A DNA stretch of 64,000 nt, taken from contig NZ_JACOGC010000003.1 in the NCBI RefSeq assembly GCF_014284195.1, forward strand, positions 124,001-188,000, given 5' to 3'. The position numbers were made by a program, and so were the translations under genes. The notes under the pieces are model-generated. The model was not told the DNA's origin, ran no database searches, and saw only the letters and a program-made list of their open reading frames with translations. Origin of the DNA: Cognatundibacterium griseum (GTDB taxonomy: Bacteria > Pseudomonadota > Gammaproteobacteria > Burkholderiales > Burkholderiaceae_D). Shown one piece after another: positions 43,271-52,182 of the stretch (the stretch's first letter is position 1; each line of letters opens with the position of its first letter).

Positions 43271-45472
43271 ATGGCAATCCAATTCCGTCGTTCCCCGCTT
43301 TATCTGATTTTGCTGCAGGCATTTGCTGCACCTGCATTTGCAGAAGACGCACCAGCAGAAGTTGTCAGCGTCGTTATCTTCGGCCAGGGTAATACACGTC
43401 AGGTACAGGACGTATCCAAAAAAGATCTGGCACTGGCATTGCCAGGCACCAGCCCGCTGAAAACACTGGACAAGCTGCCAGGTGTGAGCTTCCAGTCTGC
43501 TGATCCGTTCGGTGCCTATGAGTGGTCTACCCGCTTCAGCGCACGCGGCTTCAACCAGAGCCAGATGGGCTTTACGCTGGATAACGTACCGCTGGGTGAC
43601 ATGAGCTACGGTAACAACAACGGCCTGCATATCAGCCGTGCGATTTCCTCTGAAAATATTGGCCGCGTTACCCTGTCTCAGGGTGCAGGTGCTGTCGGCA
43701 CAGCATCGACCAGCAATCTGGGTGGCACAGTACAGTTTTTCTCTTCCGCTCCGACCGATGAATTCGGCGTGACCGGCGCACAGACTTTCGGCAGTAACAA
43801 GACCTACCGCACGTTCGCACGTGTTGACACCGGCTTGCTGTCTTCCGGCACCAAAGCCTACCTGAGCGCGACCCGCCAGCGTGCAGAAAAATGGAAGGGC
43901 ACTGGCTCCCAGAATCAGGATATGTTCAATTCGAAAGTAGTTCAGAAGCTGGGCAACAGCAAACTGACTGCATTCTTTAACTACTCTGACCGTACTGAAG
44001 TCGACTATCAGGATTTGTCGATCGAAATGGCAAATCGCCTCGGTTACGACTGGGATAACTACGCACCGGACTGGCAGCGTGCAGTAAATGCCGCCAAAGG
44101 CATCTACACTGGCAAAGTCAACAGCCTGGATGATGCTTACTATCAGGGCAGCGGCCTGCGTAAAGACAGCCTGCTCGGCGCCACGCTGGACAACCGTTTC
44201 GGCGAAGACGTTTCTCTGAAAACGACAGCTTATCACCACAGCAATCAAGGTCAGGGCCACTGGTACACACCATACAGCAGCTCCTCCAATGGTTTGCCGA
44301 TCGCGATCCGCACCACAGAATATTCGATCAGCCGTAACGGCGTGATTGCTGACCTGACAGCAGAACTCGGTCAGCACACACTCAATGCCGGTTTCTGGGC
44401 AGAAAGCAGCCTGCACACACTGACCCGGAATTTTTATGATGCCACGCCGCTGGATACCAACTATTTCCTGAGCAATCCAAACAAGACTGGCTTCAAGCAA
44501 AACTTCACGACTACCACCACTCAGTTCTACGCACAGGATACGATTTCCCTGCTGGCTGACAAGCTGAAACTGAATGTTGGCTTCAAATCCCCGAATGTCA
44601 AAATCAACGCTGTCACGATCGTTGGTACCCGTGCTGCCGGTGATCTGACTGCATCTAAAAATTTCCTGCCACAACTCGGCCTGAATTATGCACTGAGCAA
44701 ATCGGACGAACTGTTCCTGAGTTTCTCGCAAAATATGCGTGCTTATCAGCCGGGCGTGAATGGTCCGTTCTCTCAGACACAGACTGCGTTTAGCCTGAGC
44801 TCTGCTTCCATCAAGCCGGAAACTTCCAAAACGGTTGATGTCGGTTATCGCTTCAAAACCGATAATCTGGTTGGCTCTGTTGCCGCTTATTTCACACGCT
44901 TTGATGACCGTCTGATGGCAGTCGCCACTTGTGCCGGTATTGTTGGCTGCCCAAGCACATTCGTGAACGTCGGTCAGGTGGAAACCAAGGGTATCGAGAC
45001 AGCAGCAATGTGGACACTGGCAAAAGACTGGTCTCTGTTCAATTCCCTGACGTATAACGACTCCAAGTACAAGTCAAACTACATGGACGGCACGACACTG
45101 GTCGCCATCGCTGGCAAGCAGGTTGTGGATTCGCCAAAGCTGATGTTCAAGACAGAGCTGTCATATGAAACACCGCAATGGTTTGGCCGTGTCGGTGCGA
45201 AATACACAGACAAGCGTTTCTACACTTACACCAACGACGCCAGCGTTCCGGCTTACTGGGTCATGAATCTGTCGACTGGATACAAGCAGAAAAATCTGGC
45301 AGGCATCAAAGATTTCTCCGTACAGTTCAACGTAGAAAATCTGTTCAACAAACAGTATTTCAGCACGATCGGCTCCAACGGTTTCCAGACATCTGATCCG
45401 ACTGGCACTGCACAGACTCTGCTGACAGGCGCACCACGCCAGTTCTTCGTGACATTCAGCGGCAAAATCTGA
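43271..45472 (+). CDS. TonB-dependent receptor (733 aa)
   Basis: An outer-membrane receptor. The signal peptide ends near APAFAED, and the plug covers about residues 40-160 (SPLKTLDKLPGVSFQSADPFGAYEW, then NVPLGDMSYGNNNGLHISRA and NIGRVTLSQGAGAVGTAST). The barrel closes with a strand ending RQFFVTFSGKI. Codon choice differs from neighbours, with many GCA, CCA and ACA codons, giving a lower G+C; this may reflect high expression or a different origin. It sits between two phosphatase genes, so uptake of an organophosphate-derived ligand is a possibility, but only by position. Confidence 0.88.
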   Translation: MAIQFRRSPLYLILLQAFAAPAFAEDAPAEVVSVVIFGQGNTRQVQDVSKKDLALALPGTSPLKTLDKLPGVSFQSADPFGAYEWSTRFSARGFNQSQMGFTLDNVPLGDMSYGNNNGLHISRAISSENIGRVTLSQGAGAVGTASTSNLGGTVQFFSSAPTDEFGVTGAQTFGSNKTYRTFARVDTGLLSSGTKAYLSATRQRAEKWKGTGSQNQDMFNSKVVQKLGNSKLTAFFNYSDRTEVDYQDLSIEMANRLGYDWDNYAPDWQRAVNAAKGIYTGKVNSLDDAYYQGSGLRKDSLLGATLDNRFGEDVSLKTTAYHHSNQGQGHWYTPYSSSSNGLPIAIRTTEYSISRNGVIADLTAELGQHTLNAGFWAESSLHTLTRNFYDATPLDTNYFLSNPNKTGFKQNFTTTTTQFYAQDTISLLADKLKLNVGFKSPNVKINAVTIVGTRAAGDLTASKNFLPQLGLNYALSKSDELFLSFSQNMRAYQPGVNGPFSQTQTAFSLSSASIKPETSKTVDVGYRFKTDNLVGSVAAYFTRFDDRLMAVATCAGIVGCPSTFVNVGQVETKGIETAAMWTLAKDWSLFNSLTYNDSKYKSNYMDGTTLVAIAGKQVVDSPKLMFKTELSYETPQWFGRVGAKYTDKRFYTYTNDASVPAYWVMNLSTGYKQKNLAGIKDFSVQFNVENLFNKQYFSTIGSNGFQTSDPTGTAQTLLTGAPRQFFVTFSGKI

Positions 45473-45519
45473 TTGCTGCAGCCCGGCTTCTCCGCACCGC
45501 AAGGCGCGGAGGCTTGAGC

Positions 45520-45562
45520 AAAACACCTCTTATCCGGCCAGCCGGGCAAGAGGTGTTTTTTT
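45520..45562 (+). terminator. Strong terminator after TonB receptor
   Basis: A perfect 12-bp stem (AAAACACCTCTT / AAGAGGTGTTTT) encloses a smaller GC hairpin and is followed by T residues. The A/T symmetry means it could work in both directions. Confidence 0.85.
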
Positions 45563-45665
45563 ATCCGCGCGGCATCCTCAGTTACCACAACCCCGCTGCT
45601 GCCTGAACAGGTAAAATACGCGCTTTGCGCCGCATTGCGGCCGCCCTTGCCCTCTGAAATACCTT

Positions 45666-46592
45666 ATGCGCCTTCCCTTTTACCTGTCACTACCGCTTGC
45701 ACTGTTCACCCTTCTGACCCAGGCTGCAGACCTGGCGCCGGCTGCAAAAAAGAACCACCAGAAAAACACTGTCCCGGCAACCATCACGCTCTACGCCGCC
45801 GGTGACATTGCCGATTGCCAGAAAAAAACTGCTGCCGACAGCATGGCCGCCCGCACATCCGATCTGATCCTGAGCCACCTGAACAACGACCCCGATGCGC
45901 TGGTGCTCACGCTGGGGGACAATACTTATCCGGTCGGCCGGCCGGAAGAATTCAGCCGTTGCTACGAACCGACCTGGGGCCGCTTTAAAAACAGAACCCT
46001 GCCAGCGCCCGGCAACCACGAATACGGCATGCCGAAAGCATTGGGTTACTTTAATTATTTTGGCGACCTCGCCGGACCGGAACGGCGCGGCTATTATGCG
46101 GTGCAGGCTGGTCACTGGAAAATCATTTCGCTTAACAGCAACCTGGATCCGCAAGCCATGCAAAAGCAGCTGGAATGGCTGCAGCAGGAGCTGGCACAAA
46201 AGAAATCCCGTTGCACACTGGCTTTCTGGCATCACCCCTTATTCAGCTCCGGCGGTCATGGCCGTAATGAACGCATGCAGCCAGCCTGGAAAATACTGGC
46301 CGACGCGCAGGCCGATCTGGTGCTGGCTGCGCACGATCATGATTATGAGCGCTTTGTACCGCTGGATAGCAATGGCGAGCGCGACGACAAAAATGGCATA
46401 CGCAGTTTCGTCGTCGGCACCGGCGGTGCGCAGCTGACACCGATGTTCCTGCCGCGCCTGTCAACGGAAATCCGGGATAACTCGACCCACGGTGTCCTGA
46501 AGCTGCGCCTGCACGAACAATCCTACGACTGGGAGTTTCTGCCCGTTCCCGGCCAGCGCTTCACCGACAAAGGCAGCGGCAACTGCCACTGA
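45666..46592 (+). CDS. Secreted metallophosphoesterase
   Basis: A calcineurin-like metallophosphoesterase (308 aa) with a signal peptide (LLTQAADLAP). All metal-binding blocks are present in order: AAGDIAD, LTLGDNTYP, APGNHEYG, AFWHHPLFSSGGHG and AAHDHDYERF. This set resembles purple-acid-phosphatase-like enzymes and points to a periplasmic or secreted phosphatase. It follows the TonB receptor after a terminator, so it has its own promoter. The natural substrate is unknown. It may share a phosphate-scavenging role with the phosphoesterase at 41.1 kb. Confidence 0.88.
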   Translation: MRLPFYLSLPLALFTLLTQAADLAPAAKKNHQKNTVPATITLYAAGDIADCQKKTAADSMAARTSDLILSHLNNDPDALVLTLGDNTYPVGRPEEFSRCYEPTWGRFKNRTLPAPGNHEYGMPKALGYFNYFGDLAGPERRGYYAVQAGHWKIISLNSNLDPQAMQKQLEWLQQELAQKKSRCTLAFWHHPLFSSGGHGRNERMQPAWKILADAQADLVLAAHDHDYERFVPLDSNGERDDKNGIRSFVVGTGGAQLTPMFLPRLSTEIRDNSTHGVLKLRLHEQSYDWEFLPVPGQRFTDKGSGNCH

Positions 46593-46801
46593 TCCATGCC
46601 AGCGGCGCTGGCATTGTCCACGCTGATGCAGTCTCACGCACCCGAACCGGATATATCGCTGAAGTGATAAGCAGTATTCCGGAACGCATCGGCACGTAAA
46701 ATTTTTTTTGCACTATACTGAATTACGGCTCAACGGTCTTGTCCGCCCCGGCGGATCAGGCTGCCCTTTCCCGCGTCCGCCAGACGCATTCCGGAGTCGT
46801 T

Positions 46802-47842
46802 ATGCATATCGAAGAAACCCTGCGGCTGGATTTTAAGGATGTTCTGATCCGCCCCAAACGTTCCACGCTGACTTCCCGTTCCCAGGTTGATCTGGAGCGC
46901 GAATTCGTTTTTCATCACTCGCGCAAAACCTATCGCGGCATTCCCATCATTGCAGCCAATATGGACAGCACCGGTACCCTGGAAATGGCAGCGGTGCTGG
47001 AAACGCATCAGCTGTCCGTGGCGCTGCACAAACATTATGACGAAGAAACGCTGGTGAGTTATTTCTCCGGACTAAACAGAAAGTCTTCGGCGTTTTACTC
47101 GATGGGAATCACGCAGGCCGATTTTGACAAATTCTGCGCAGTGATGACGCGCGCGCAAAATGCCATCGAATATGTCTGCATTGATGTGGCCAATGGCTAC
47201 ACCGAAGGATTCATCCATTTCGTCAAGAAAGTACGCACGACCTACCCGCACCTGACCATCATGGCAGGCAATGTGGTGACCGGTGACATGACGGAAGAGC
47301 TGATTCTGGCCGGTGCCGATATCGTGAAAGTCGGCATCGGCCCCGGTTCGGTCTGCACAACTCGCAAAATGACCGGTGTCGGTTATCCGCAGCTGTCGGC
47401 CATCATCGAATGCGCCGATGCCGCGCACGGACTCGGCGGTCAGATCTGCGCCGATGGCGGTTGTGTGGTGCCGGGCGATCTGGCTAAGGCTTTTGGCGGC
47501 GGCGCCGATTTCATCATGCTGGGCGGCATGCTGGCGGGTCATGATGAATGCGCCGGTGATCTGATCGAACGCGATGGCCGCCAGTTCAAGCGCTTCTATG
47601 GCATGAGCAGTAAGGCGGCCATGGATAAATACGCCGGCGGCGTCGCCAGATACCGCGCCTCGGAAGGTAAGGAAGTGCTGATTCCCTATCGCGGTCCGGT
47701 GGCCGACAGCCTGCAGGATATTCTGGGCGGCGTGCGTTCCGCCTGCACTTATGTGGGCGCACACAAGCTCAAGGAGCTGACCAAACGCACCACATTCATC
47801 CGCGTCACACAGCAACTTAACGAGGTATTCGGCAAATCCTGA
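46802..47842 (+). CDS. guaC: GMP reductase GuaC
   Basis: A cytoplasmic enzyme that converts GMP to IMP with NADPH, part of purine salvage. It has the IMPDH/GMPR TIM barrel without CBS domains, and 346 aa matches E. coli GuaC. Landmarks are [15 protein letters not shown] at the start, [11 protein letters not shown], the catalytic loop [22 protein letters not shown] with Cys185, and [13 protein letters not shown]. The start was placed at MHIEETL, with GGAG about 6 bases ahead, instead of an upstream in-frame start. A GC hairpin follows the gene. Confidence 0.93.
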   Translation: MHIEETLRLDFKDVLIRPKRSTLTSRSQVDLEREFVFHHSRKTYRGIPIIAANMDSTGTLEMAAVLETHQLSVALHKHYDEETLVSYFSGLNRKSSAFYSMGITQADFDKFCAVMTRAQNAIEYVCIDVANGYTEGFIHFVKKVRTTYPHLTIMAGNVVTGDMTEELILAGADIVKVGIGPGSVCTTRKMTGVGYPQLSAIIECADAAHGLGGQICADGGCVVPGDLAKAFGGGADFIMLGGMLAGHDECAGDLIERDGRQFKRFYGMSSKAAMDKYAGGVARYRASEGKEVLIPYRGPVADSLQDILGGVRSACTYVGAHKLKELTKRTTFIRVTQQLNEVFGKS

Positions 47843-48227
47843 ACTTGCTGCCTTCCTGCTATCGGCGTCTGAGTAAAACGGTGGCTGCGTCACAAGCTGC
47901 CACCGCCTGTTGCGCTACCTGATTTTCACATTCCCCGGTCTTCCTGCCAGGCACTGGCACATTTCCTGCTATTTATTTTTCGACAGCACATGGAAACTCC
48001 CTGATTGCAGGGATTTCCGGTGTTGCGGCACAGCATTGCCATAGTATTCATTCCATGGCAGCATAGCCGCTTATTTTTTATACCATTTTTGGTAAAAAAT
48101 CCGGAACGCCGGGTGCGCACAAAAAAAAATATCAGACATGTCCAGTCTGTGAAAATAACGCGGCTTGACCGCTCTCAGTACCGTACCCGGGATATGCATG
48201 TTGTAACCGATTTATATGTGGAGAGAT
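47843..48227. other. Intergenic region between guaC and the TonB-domain lipoprotein
   Basis: 385 bases without a supported gene. Besides the guaC hairpin it holds a small palindrome TACCA-TTTT-TGGTA near 48082, an A-rich tract at about 48121, and a GGAGAG ribosome site at the end. No promoter could be placed with confidence. Confidence 0.45.
47879..47905 (+). terminator. Hairpin after guaC
   Basis: CGGTGGCTGC pairs with GCTGCCACCG with one mismatch around a 7-nt loop, 37 bases past the stop. There is no T-run, so termination strength is uncertain. Confidence 0.45.
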
Positions 48228-48998
48228 ATGAATAAGGTAGTTCAGAACAGCAGCAAAAGACATTTATTGCCGGCAGGCAGCCTGCTGGCAGTCAGCCTGA
48301 TATTGGCGGCATGTTCCAAAACCCCGGCACCGGAAGAAAACAGCAGCACCCCGCCGTCCTCTGCGCCGTCTTCCCCGCCCAGCGCACAACCAACCGGTCT
48401 GGTGAAAAATCCGGTCAGCCACGACCATGTCGCGGACGTCACCAAATGGATGGATCAGGCTTCAACCAAGACCGCAGCACAAATTGCACAGGAAGAAAAA
48501 CTGCTGAGGGAAGCCAGAGAGAAACAGGCGCAGGAAGCAAAACGCGCTCAGGAAAGCAAAGCTGTTCCGGCTAAAAATAGCGCACCGGCAAAAGAATCCC
48601 TGCCTGCAGCGTCTGTTCCGGCGCCCGTCACCACCCCCACCGTCGCGCCCAAACCTGCAGAGACGGCACCGCCTGCGGCAACTACGGCTGCACCTGCAAC
48701 GCCTCCCACAGCAGCACAAAACAAAGCGGCAGAACCAGAGCGCATCGTCTTAAAACTGATCAGTAACATCCAGCCCAAATATCCTGCCACGGCTGTACGT
48801 GCCGGGGTGACAGAAGGCTCGGTCAGCGCGCTGATTCATGTGGAAACAGACGGCAAGGTGTCCAAAGTCGATATTATCAAAGCGCGCCCGGCAAAGCATT
48901 TCGATAAAGAAGTTATCGCGACCGTCATGCAGTGGCGCTATGCGCCGATTTCACGGCCGCAAACCACGGTGGTGGAATTTAATTTCAAGATTGACTGA
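48228..48998 (+). CDS. Lipoprotein with TonB C-terminal domain
   Basis: A 256-aa protein with a lipobox (ILAAC) in place of the transmembrane anchor of classical TonB. A long low-complexity Pro/Ala/Ser/Lys region follows, including a charged helical part (AQEEKLLREAREKQAQEAKRA). The C-terminal TonB domain starts at about residue 175 (NIQPKYPATAVRAGVTEGSV, then KVDIIKARPAKHFDKEVIATVMQWRY). No exbB or exbD is adjacent. It might energise one of the four TonB receptors here, or be a TonB-like periplasmic scaffold. Start chosen by GGAGAG directly upstream. Confidence 0.8.
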   Translation: MNKVVQNSSKRHLLPAGSLLAVSLILAACSKTPAPEENSSTPPSSAPSSPPSAQPTGLVKNPVSHDHVADVTKWMDQASTKTAAQIAQEEKLLREAREKQAQEAKRAQESKAVPAKNSAPAKESLPAASVPAPVTTPTVAPKPAETAPPAATTAAPATPPTAAQNKAAEPERIVLKLISNIQPKYPATAVRAGVTEGSVSALIHVETDGKVSKVDIIKARPAKHFDKEVIATVMQWRYAPISRPQTTVVEFNFKID

Positions 48999-49069
48999 TC
49001 ACATCCGCTCCTGCCAGCCGGTCGCAATACATCTGTCACGCGGCTGTCCGGCTTTGCATATAGGTCATA

Positions 49070-49104
49070 AAAAAACACCGGCTGCTTTCGCGCCGGTGTT
49101 TTTT
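49070..49104. terminator. Bidirectional terminator between converging genes
   Basis: A perfect 13-bp stem (AAAAAACACCGGC / GCCGGTGTTTTTT) with a 9-nt loop. The A-run and T-run let it end transcripts from both the lipoprotein gene and the converging cheW gene. Confidence 0.85.
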
Positions 49105-49159
49105 ATGATCCTGCCGCCCTTATCGCAACATGGTGCAGCATGGTGCTGCCGGTGCGGAA

Positions 49160-49678
49160 TCAGGACTTATTTTTCTCGTCCGTAATCAGTCCCAGCTCAG
49201 GGCCGGACATCAGTTTTTCGATATCCAGCAAAATGATCATGCGCTGGTCAATATCGCCCAGGCCAATCAGATAATCGCTGGAGAAAACCGTGCCCAGCTC
49301 TGGCGGCGGCTTGATGGCAGAAGCCGGCAATGTCACCACGTCAGAAACGCTGTCAACAATCATGCCGATCACATGCCCCTTGATATTGAGTACGATAACG
49401 ACTGTCGATTCGTCAAAATTAGCACTTCCTGTTGCAAAACGCAGGCGCATATCAATCACCGGCACGATCACACCGCGCAGGTTCATCACGCCTTTCAGAT
49501 ATTCCGGTGCATTCGCAATCCGGGTCAGCGTCTCAAAATTCCGGATTTCCTGTGTCTGTAAAATATGGATGCCATATTCTTCCTTTCCCAGACGAAATGC
49601 CAGAAACTCCTGCTCAATCTGGCTGACTACATTCTGTTCATGATCAGCGACTGGGCTGGCAAAGTCTGATGTGCTCAT
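49160..49678 (-). CDS. cheW: CheW-type chemotaxis coupling protein
   Basis: A cytoplasmic coupling protein linking chemoreceptors to CheA (172 aa). After a 25-residue N-terminal tail, the CheW fold opens with EFLAFRLGKEEYGIHILQTQEIRN, then MNLRGVIVPVIDMRLRF, VIGMIVDSVSDVVTLP and MIILLDIEKLM. AGAGGATATTC precedes the chosen ATG; the frame extends upstream but without domain sequence. No other che genes are nearby, so this is a stand-alone copy. Confidence 0.9.
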   Translation of the reverse strand: MSTSDFASPVADHEQNVVSQIEQEFLAFRLGKEEYGIHILQTQEIRNFETLTRIANAPEYLKGVMNLRGVIVPVIDMRLRFATGSANFDESTVVIVLNIKGHVIGMIVDSVSDVVTLPASAIKPPPELGTVFSSDYLIGLGDIDQRMIILLDIEKLMSGPELGLITDEKNKS

Positions 49679-49852
49679 TGAATATCCTCTCATATACCGG
49701 TGACGACGGTGAAAAAGCATGTGCAATACATGCCTTTTCACTGTACTTCCCGCTTGCCTGAAACTCAAGCCCGCGATGACAGCAAACAGACGGAATGTGT
49801 GAATTATTGTTTCAAGGAAACTTTTCTTAAAGGAATTTTTAGCGCTTTGCTA

Positions 49853-50701
49853 TTACTGGCCGACACTCTTCATGCCAGCCAGCTGGCGCAATACCTGTGC
49901 CACGGCCATCAGACCAAATGATGCCGTCACCACGACGGATGAACCAAACCCGGCGCAATTGAGCCCGGTCACACCACCATTGCGCGATACATCGACCTGG
50001 CTGGCGCCGTCATCCGGCGTGAGTTCTGCTGTATTTACGGCACAGCTCTCAGCTGTTTCCGGCATGGTCAGTACTTCCATTGAAAATACCGCGTCAATCC
50101 CGAATTTGGTCTTGGTGCCGCGCGGGAATCCGTGATTCTGGCGCAAGCGTTTGCGCACCAGCGCCAGCAGAGGTTCCTGCTCGGTACGCGACAAATCGCG
50201 GATCATGATTTTAGATGGATCGGTCTGCCCTCCCGCAGCACCGATGGTGATCAGGCGAATACCTTTTTCGCGGCAATAAGCAATCAGTGCCGTTTTTGCC
50301 TTGACGTGATCGATCGCATCAATTACGTAGTCGAACCGGTCTTCACCCAGCATCTGGGCGACGTTTTCCGGCCCGATAAAATCTTCCACCTGATGCACCC
50401 GGCAACCGGGATTAATCAGCGCGATCCGTTCCGCCAGCGCGGTGATCTTGGCTTTACCCAGCGTGTCGCTGGTTGCCTGAATCTGGCGGTTAATATTCGA
50501 CTCGGCCACATTATCCAGATCAATCATGGTGAGCTGCCCGATGGCGCTGCGTGCCAGCGCCTCGACCACCCAGGAGCCGACGCCGCCGACACCAATGACG
50601 CAGACATGCGCATCCTGAAAACGTTGCAGCGCCTGCGCGCCATACAACCGTGCGATGCCGCCAAAACGGCGGTCAAAATCAATATCCGTATCTTGTTGCA
50701 T
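49853..50701 (-). CDS. tcdA: tRNA t6A cyclase TcdA (CsdL)
   Basis: An E1-like ATP-dependent enzyme that cyclises N6-threonylcarbamoyladenosine on tRNAs reading ANN codons. The nucleotide-binding loop is CVIGVGGVGSWVVEALA at about residues 34-50, then TMIDLDNVAESNINRQ and YVIDAIDHVKAKTALI. The late GGVTGLNCAGFGSSVVVTASFG is typical of TcdA. The start MQQDTD gives the same distance to RRFGG as in the E. coli protein (from memory); upstream in-frame ATGs are possible but lack support. Confidence 0.9.
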   Translation of the reverse strand: MQQDTDIDFDRRFGGIARLYGAQALQRFQDAHVCVIGVGGVGSWVVEALARSAIGQLTMIDLDNVAESNINRQIQATSDTLGKAKITALAERIALINPGCRVHQVEDFIGPENVAQMLGEDRFDYVIDAIDHVKAKTALIAYCREKGIRLITIGAAGGQTDPSKIMIRDLSRTEQEPLLALVRKRLRQNHGFPRGTKTKFGIDAVFSMEVLTMPETAESCAVNTAELTPDDGASQVDVSRNGGVTGLNCAGFGSSVVVTASFGLMAVAQVLRQLAGMKSVGQ

Positions 50702-50816
50702 AATGAGAGAAAATGGAAAAGCAGGCGCCATTTTACAAGACCCTGATTGATGTGTCGCAAGCATCGCCGTCCTGCGTCATGCATAATATGGAACACTCAC
50801 TCCAGAAGGAGCCAGT

Positions 50817-51350
50817 ATGAACAGTTTATTTGACAGCGCCCCTGGTTTTGACCAGCCGCTCGCGGTACTGAAGCACTGCCATGACCGTATTCGTAAGCAA
50901 TTAGCCACGCTGGATAAATTGGTCAGCCACCTCAGTGACGTCGGCATTGATGAAAGCGCTCAGCAGGCCGCCAAAGCCGTACTGCGTTACTTTAACAAGG
51001 CCGCTCCCTTGCACCATGAAGATGAGGAAATTGATCTGCTGCCCGAATTGCAGGCAACGGCGCAGGATGAAGATGCCAGTCTGCTGGCGACATTGATGGA
51101 TAAAATTCTGGCGCAGCACCAGCAGATGGCAACACAGTGGAAAACACTGGAAAAACAGTTGCTCGCGATCGAAGACGGCAGCGGCACCGATCTCTCTGCT
51201 TCCGATGTGGAAGATTTTTCTGCGCTTTACGCAGAGCACATGCAGATTGAGGAAGGTCAGATCGCCCCGATGGCGCAACGCCTGTTTAATGCCACACAGA
51301 TGCAGAAACTCGGCGCTGCCATGCAGGCGCGCCGGGGAATCAACTCCTAG
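50817..51350 (+). CDS. Hemerythrin HHE-domain protein
   Basis: A small di-iron hemerythrin-like protein (177 aa). Probable ligands are seen in order: LKHCHDRI (His20/His22), PLHHEDEEIDLLP (His66/His67, Glu71), QHQQM (His101) and EHMQIEEGQIAP (His141, Glu145). It is all-helical and cytoplasmic. Members of this family bind oxygen or NO, or act in iron handling and stress response; the role here is not specified. Excellent ribosome site (AAGGAG). pdxH follows 21 bp later, so co-transcription is likely. Confidence 0.87.
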   Translation: MNSLFDSAPGFDQPLAVLKHCHDRIRKQLATLDKLVSHLSDVGIDESAQQAAKAVLRYFNKAAPLHHEDEEIDLLPELQATAQDEDASLLATLMDKILAQHQQMATQWKTLEKQLLAIEDGSGTDLSASDVEDFSALYAEHMQIEEGQIAPMAQRLFNATQMQKLGAAMQARRGINS

Positions 51351-51371
51351 CTATTATTAAAAAGGATATTC

Positions 51372-52004
51372 ATGTCTATCGCCGATCTCCGCAAAGATTA
51401 TCAGCAAGCCAGTCTGGATGAAACCGACGTCGCCGCCGACCCGGTCGAGCAGTTTGGCAAATGGTTTCAACAGGCATTGCAGGCCGATGTCGCCGAAGCC
51501 AATGCCATGAGCCTGTCTACCGTCAATGCTGCCGGGCGGCCGTCTTCCCGAATTGTACTGATCAAGGATTTTGACCAGCGCGGCTTTTGCTGGTTCACCA
51601 ATTACGACAGCGCCAAAGGTCATGATCTGGCGCAGAACCCGTTTGGTGCCTTACTGTTTTTCTGGACAGCGCTGGAGCGCCAGGTAAGGATTGAAGGACG
51701 CATCGAAAAAATCAGCGCCGAAGAAAGCGATCAGTATTTCCACAGCCGTCCGCTGGGCAGTCGTCAGGGCGCACATGCCTCGCATCAGAGCCAGCCAATC
51801 GCCAGCCGCGCCATCCTGGAGCAGCAACTGGCGCAGGCGGTGGCACAATTCGGCGATCAGCCGCCACGTCCGGCGCACTGGGGCGGCTACCGGCTGGTTC
51901 CTGAACGGCTAGAATTCTGGCAAGGCCGCAGCTCCCGCCTGCATGACCGCATCGTGTATCTGAAGACAGCCGCAGGCTGGCAGATTCAGCGTCTGCAACC
52001 CTGA
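51372..52004 (+). CDS. pdxH: Pyridoxamine 5'-phosphate oxidase PdxH
   Basis: An FMN enzyme that oxidises pyridoxine or pyridoxamine 5'-phosphate to pyridoxal 5'-phosphate. Length 210 aa is standard. The signature pieces are [22 protein letters not shown], the FMN/substrate segment [34 protein letters not shown] and the C-terminal [24 protein letters not shown] followed by the end RLQP. AAGGATATTC precedes the ATG. Confidence 0.95.
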   Translation: MSIADLRKDYQQASLDETDVAADPVEQFGKWFQQALQADVAEANAMSLSTVNAAGRPSSRIVLIKDFDQRGFCWFTNYDSAKGHDLAQNPFGALLFFWTALERQVRIEGRIEKISAEESDQYFHSRPLGSRQGAHASHQSQPIASRAILEQQLAQAVAQFGDQPPRPAHWGGYRLVPERLEFWQGRSSRLHDRIVYLKTAAGWQIQRLQP

Positions 52005-52142
52005 TTTTCCTGCTGGCTGCACCCCGGTCAGCACTTCCCATCTCCTGCAGGTGCAGTCACTGCGCCTGATCACTGCTGTACCACCTGTGGTGCGGCGCTC
52101 ACGCCGGAATACGGCGTCATCAAAGCATCATACTTGCGTGTT

Positions 52143-52173
52143 AGTCTGGGAAATTCATCTTATTTCCCAGACT
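52143..52173. promoter_or_regulatory. Perfect 12-bp-stem hairpin before the glycosyltransferase
   Basis: AGTCTGGGAAAT and ATTTCCCAGACT are exact inverted repeats around TCATCTT. The structure ends 9 bases before the start codon, where a ribosome site would be expected; no Shine-Dalgarno sequence is visible there. It could be a DNA operator, an RNA structure controlling translation, or a terminator for pdxH lacking a T-run. Confidence 0.55.
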
Positions 52174-52182
52174 CCCTCCGCC

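Noticed and set aside
43265-44731. A 488-codon open frame antisense to the fourth TonB receptor
   Set aside because: It lies wholly inside a well-supported receptor gene, has no recognisable domain, and is explained by that gene's unusual codon choice, which removes stops on the other strand.
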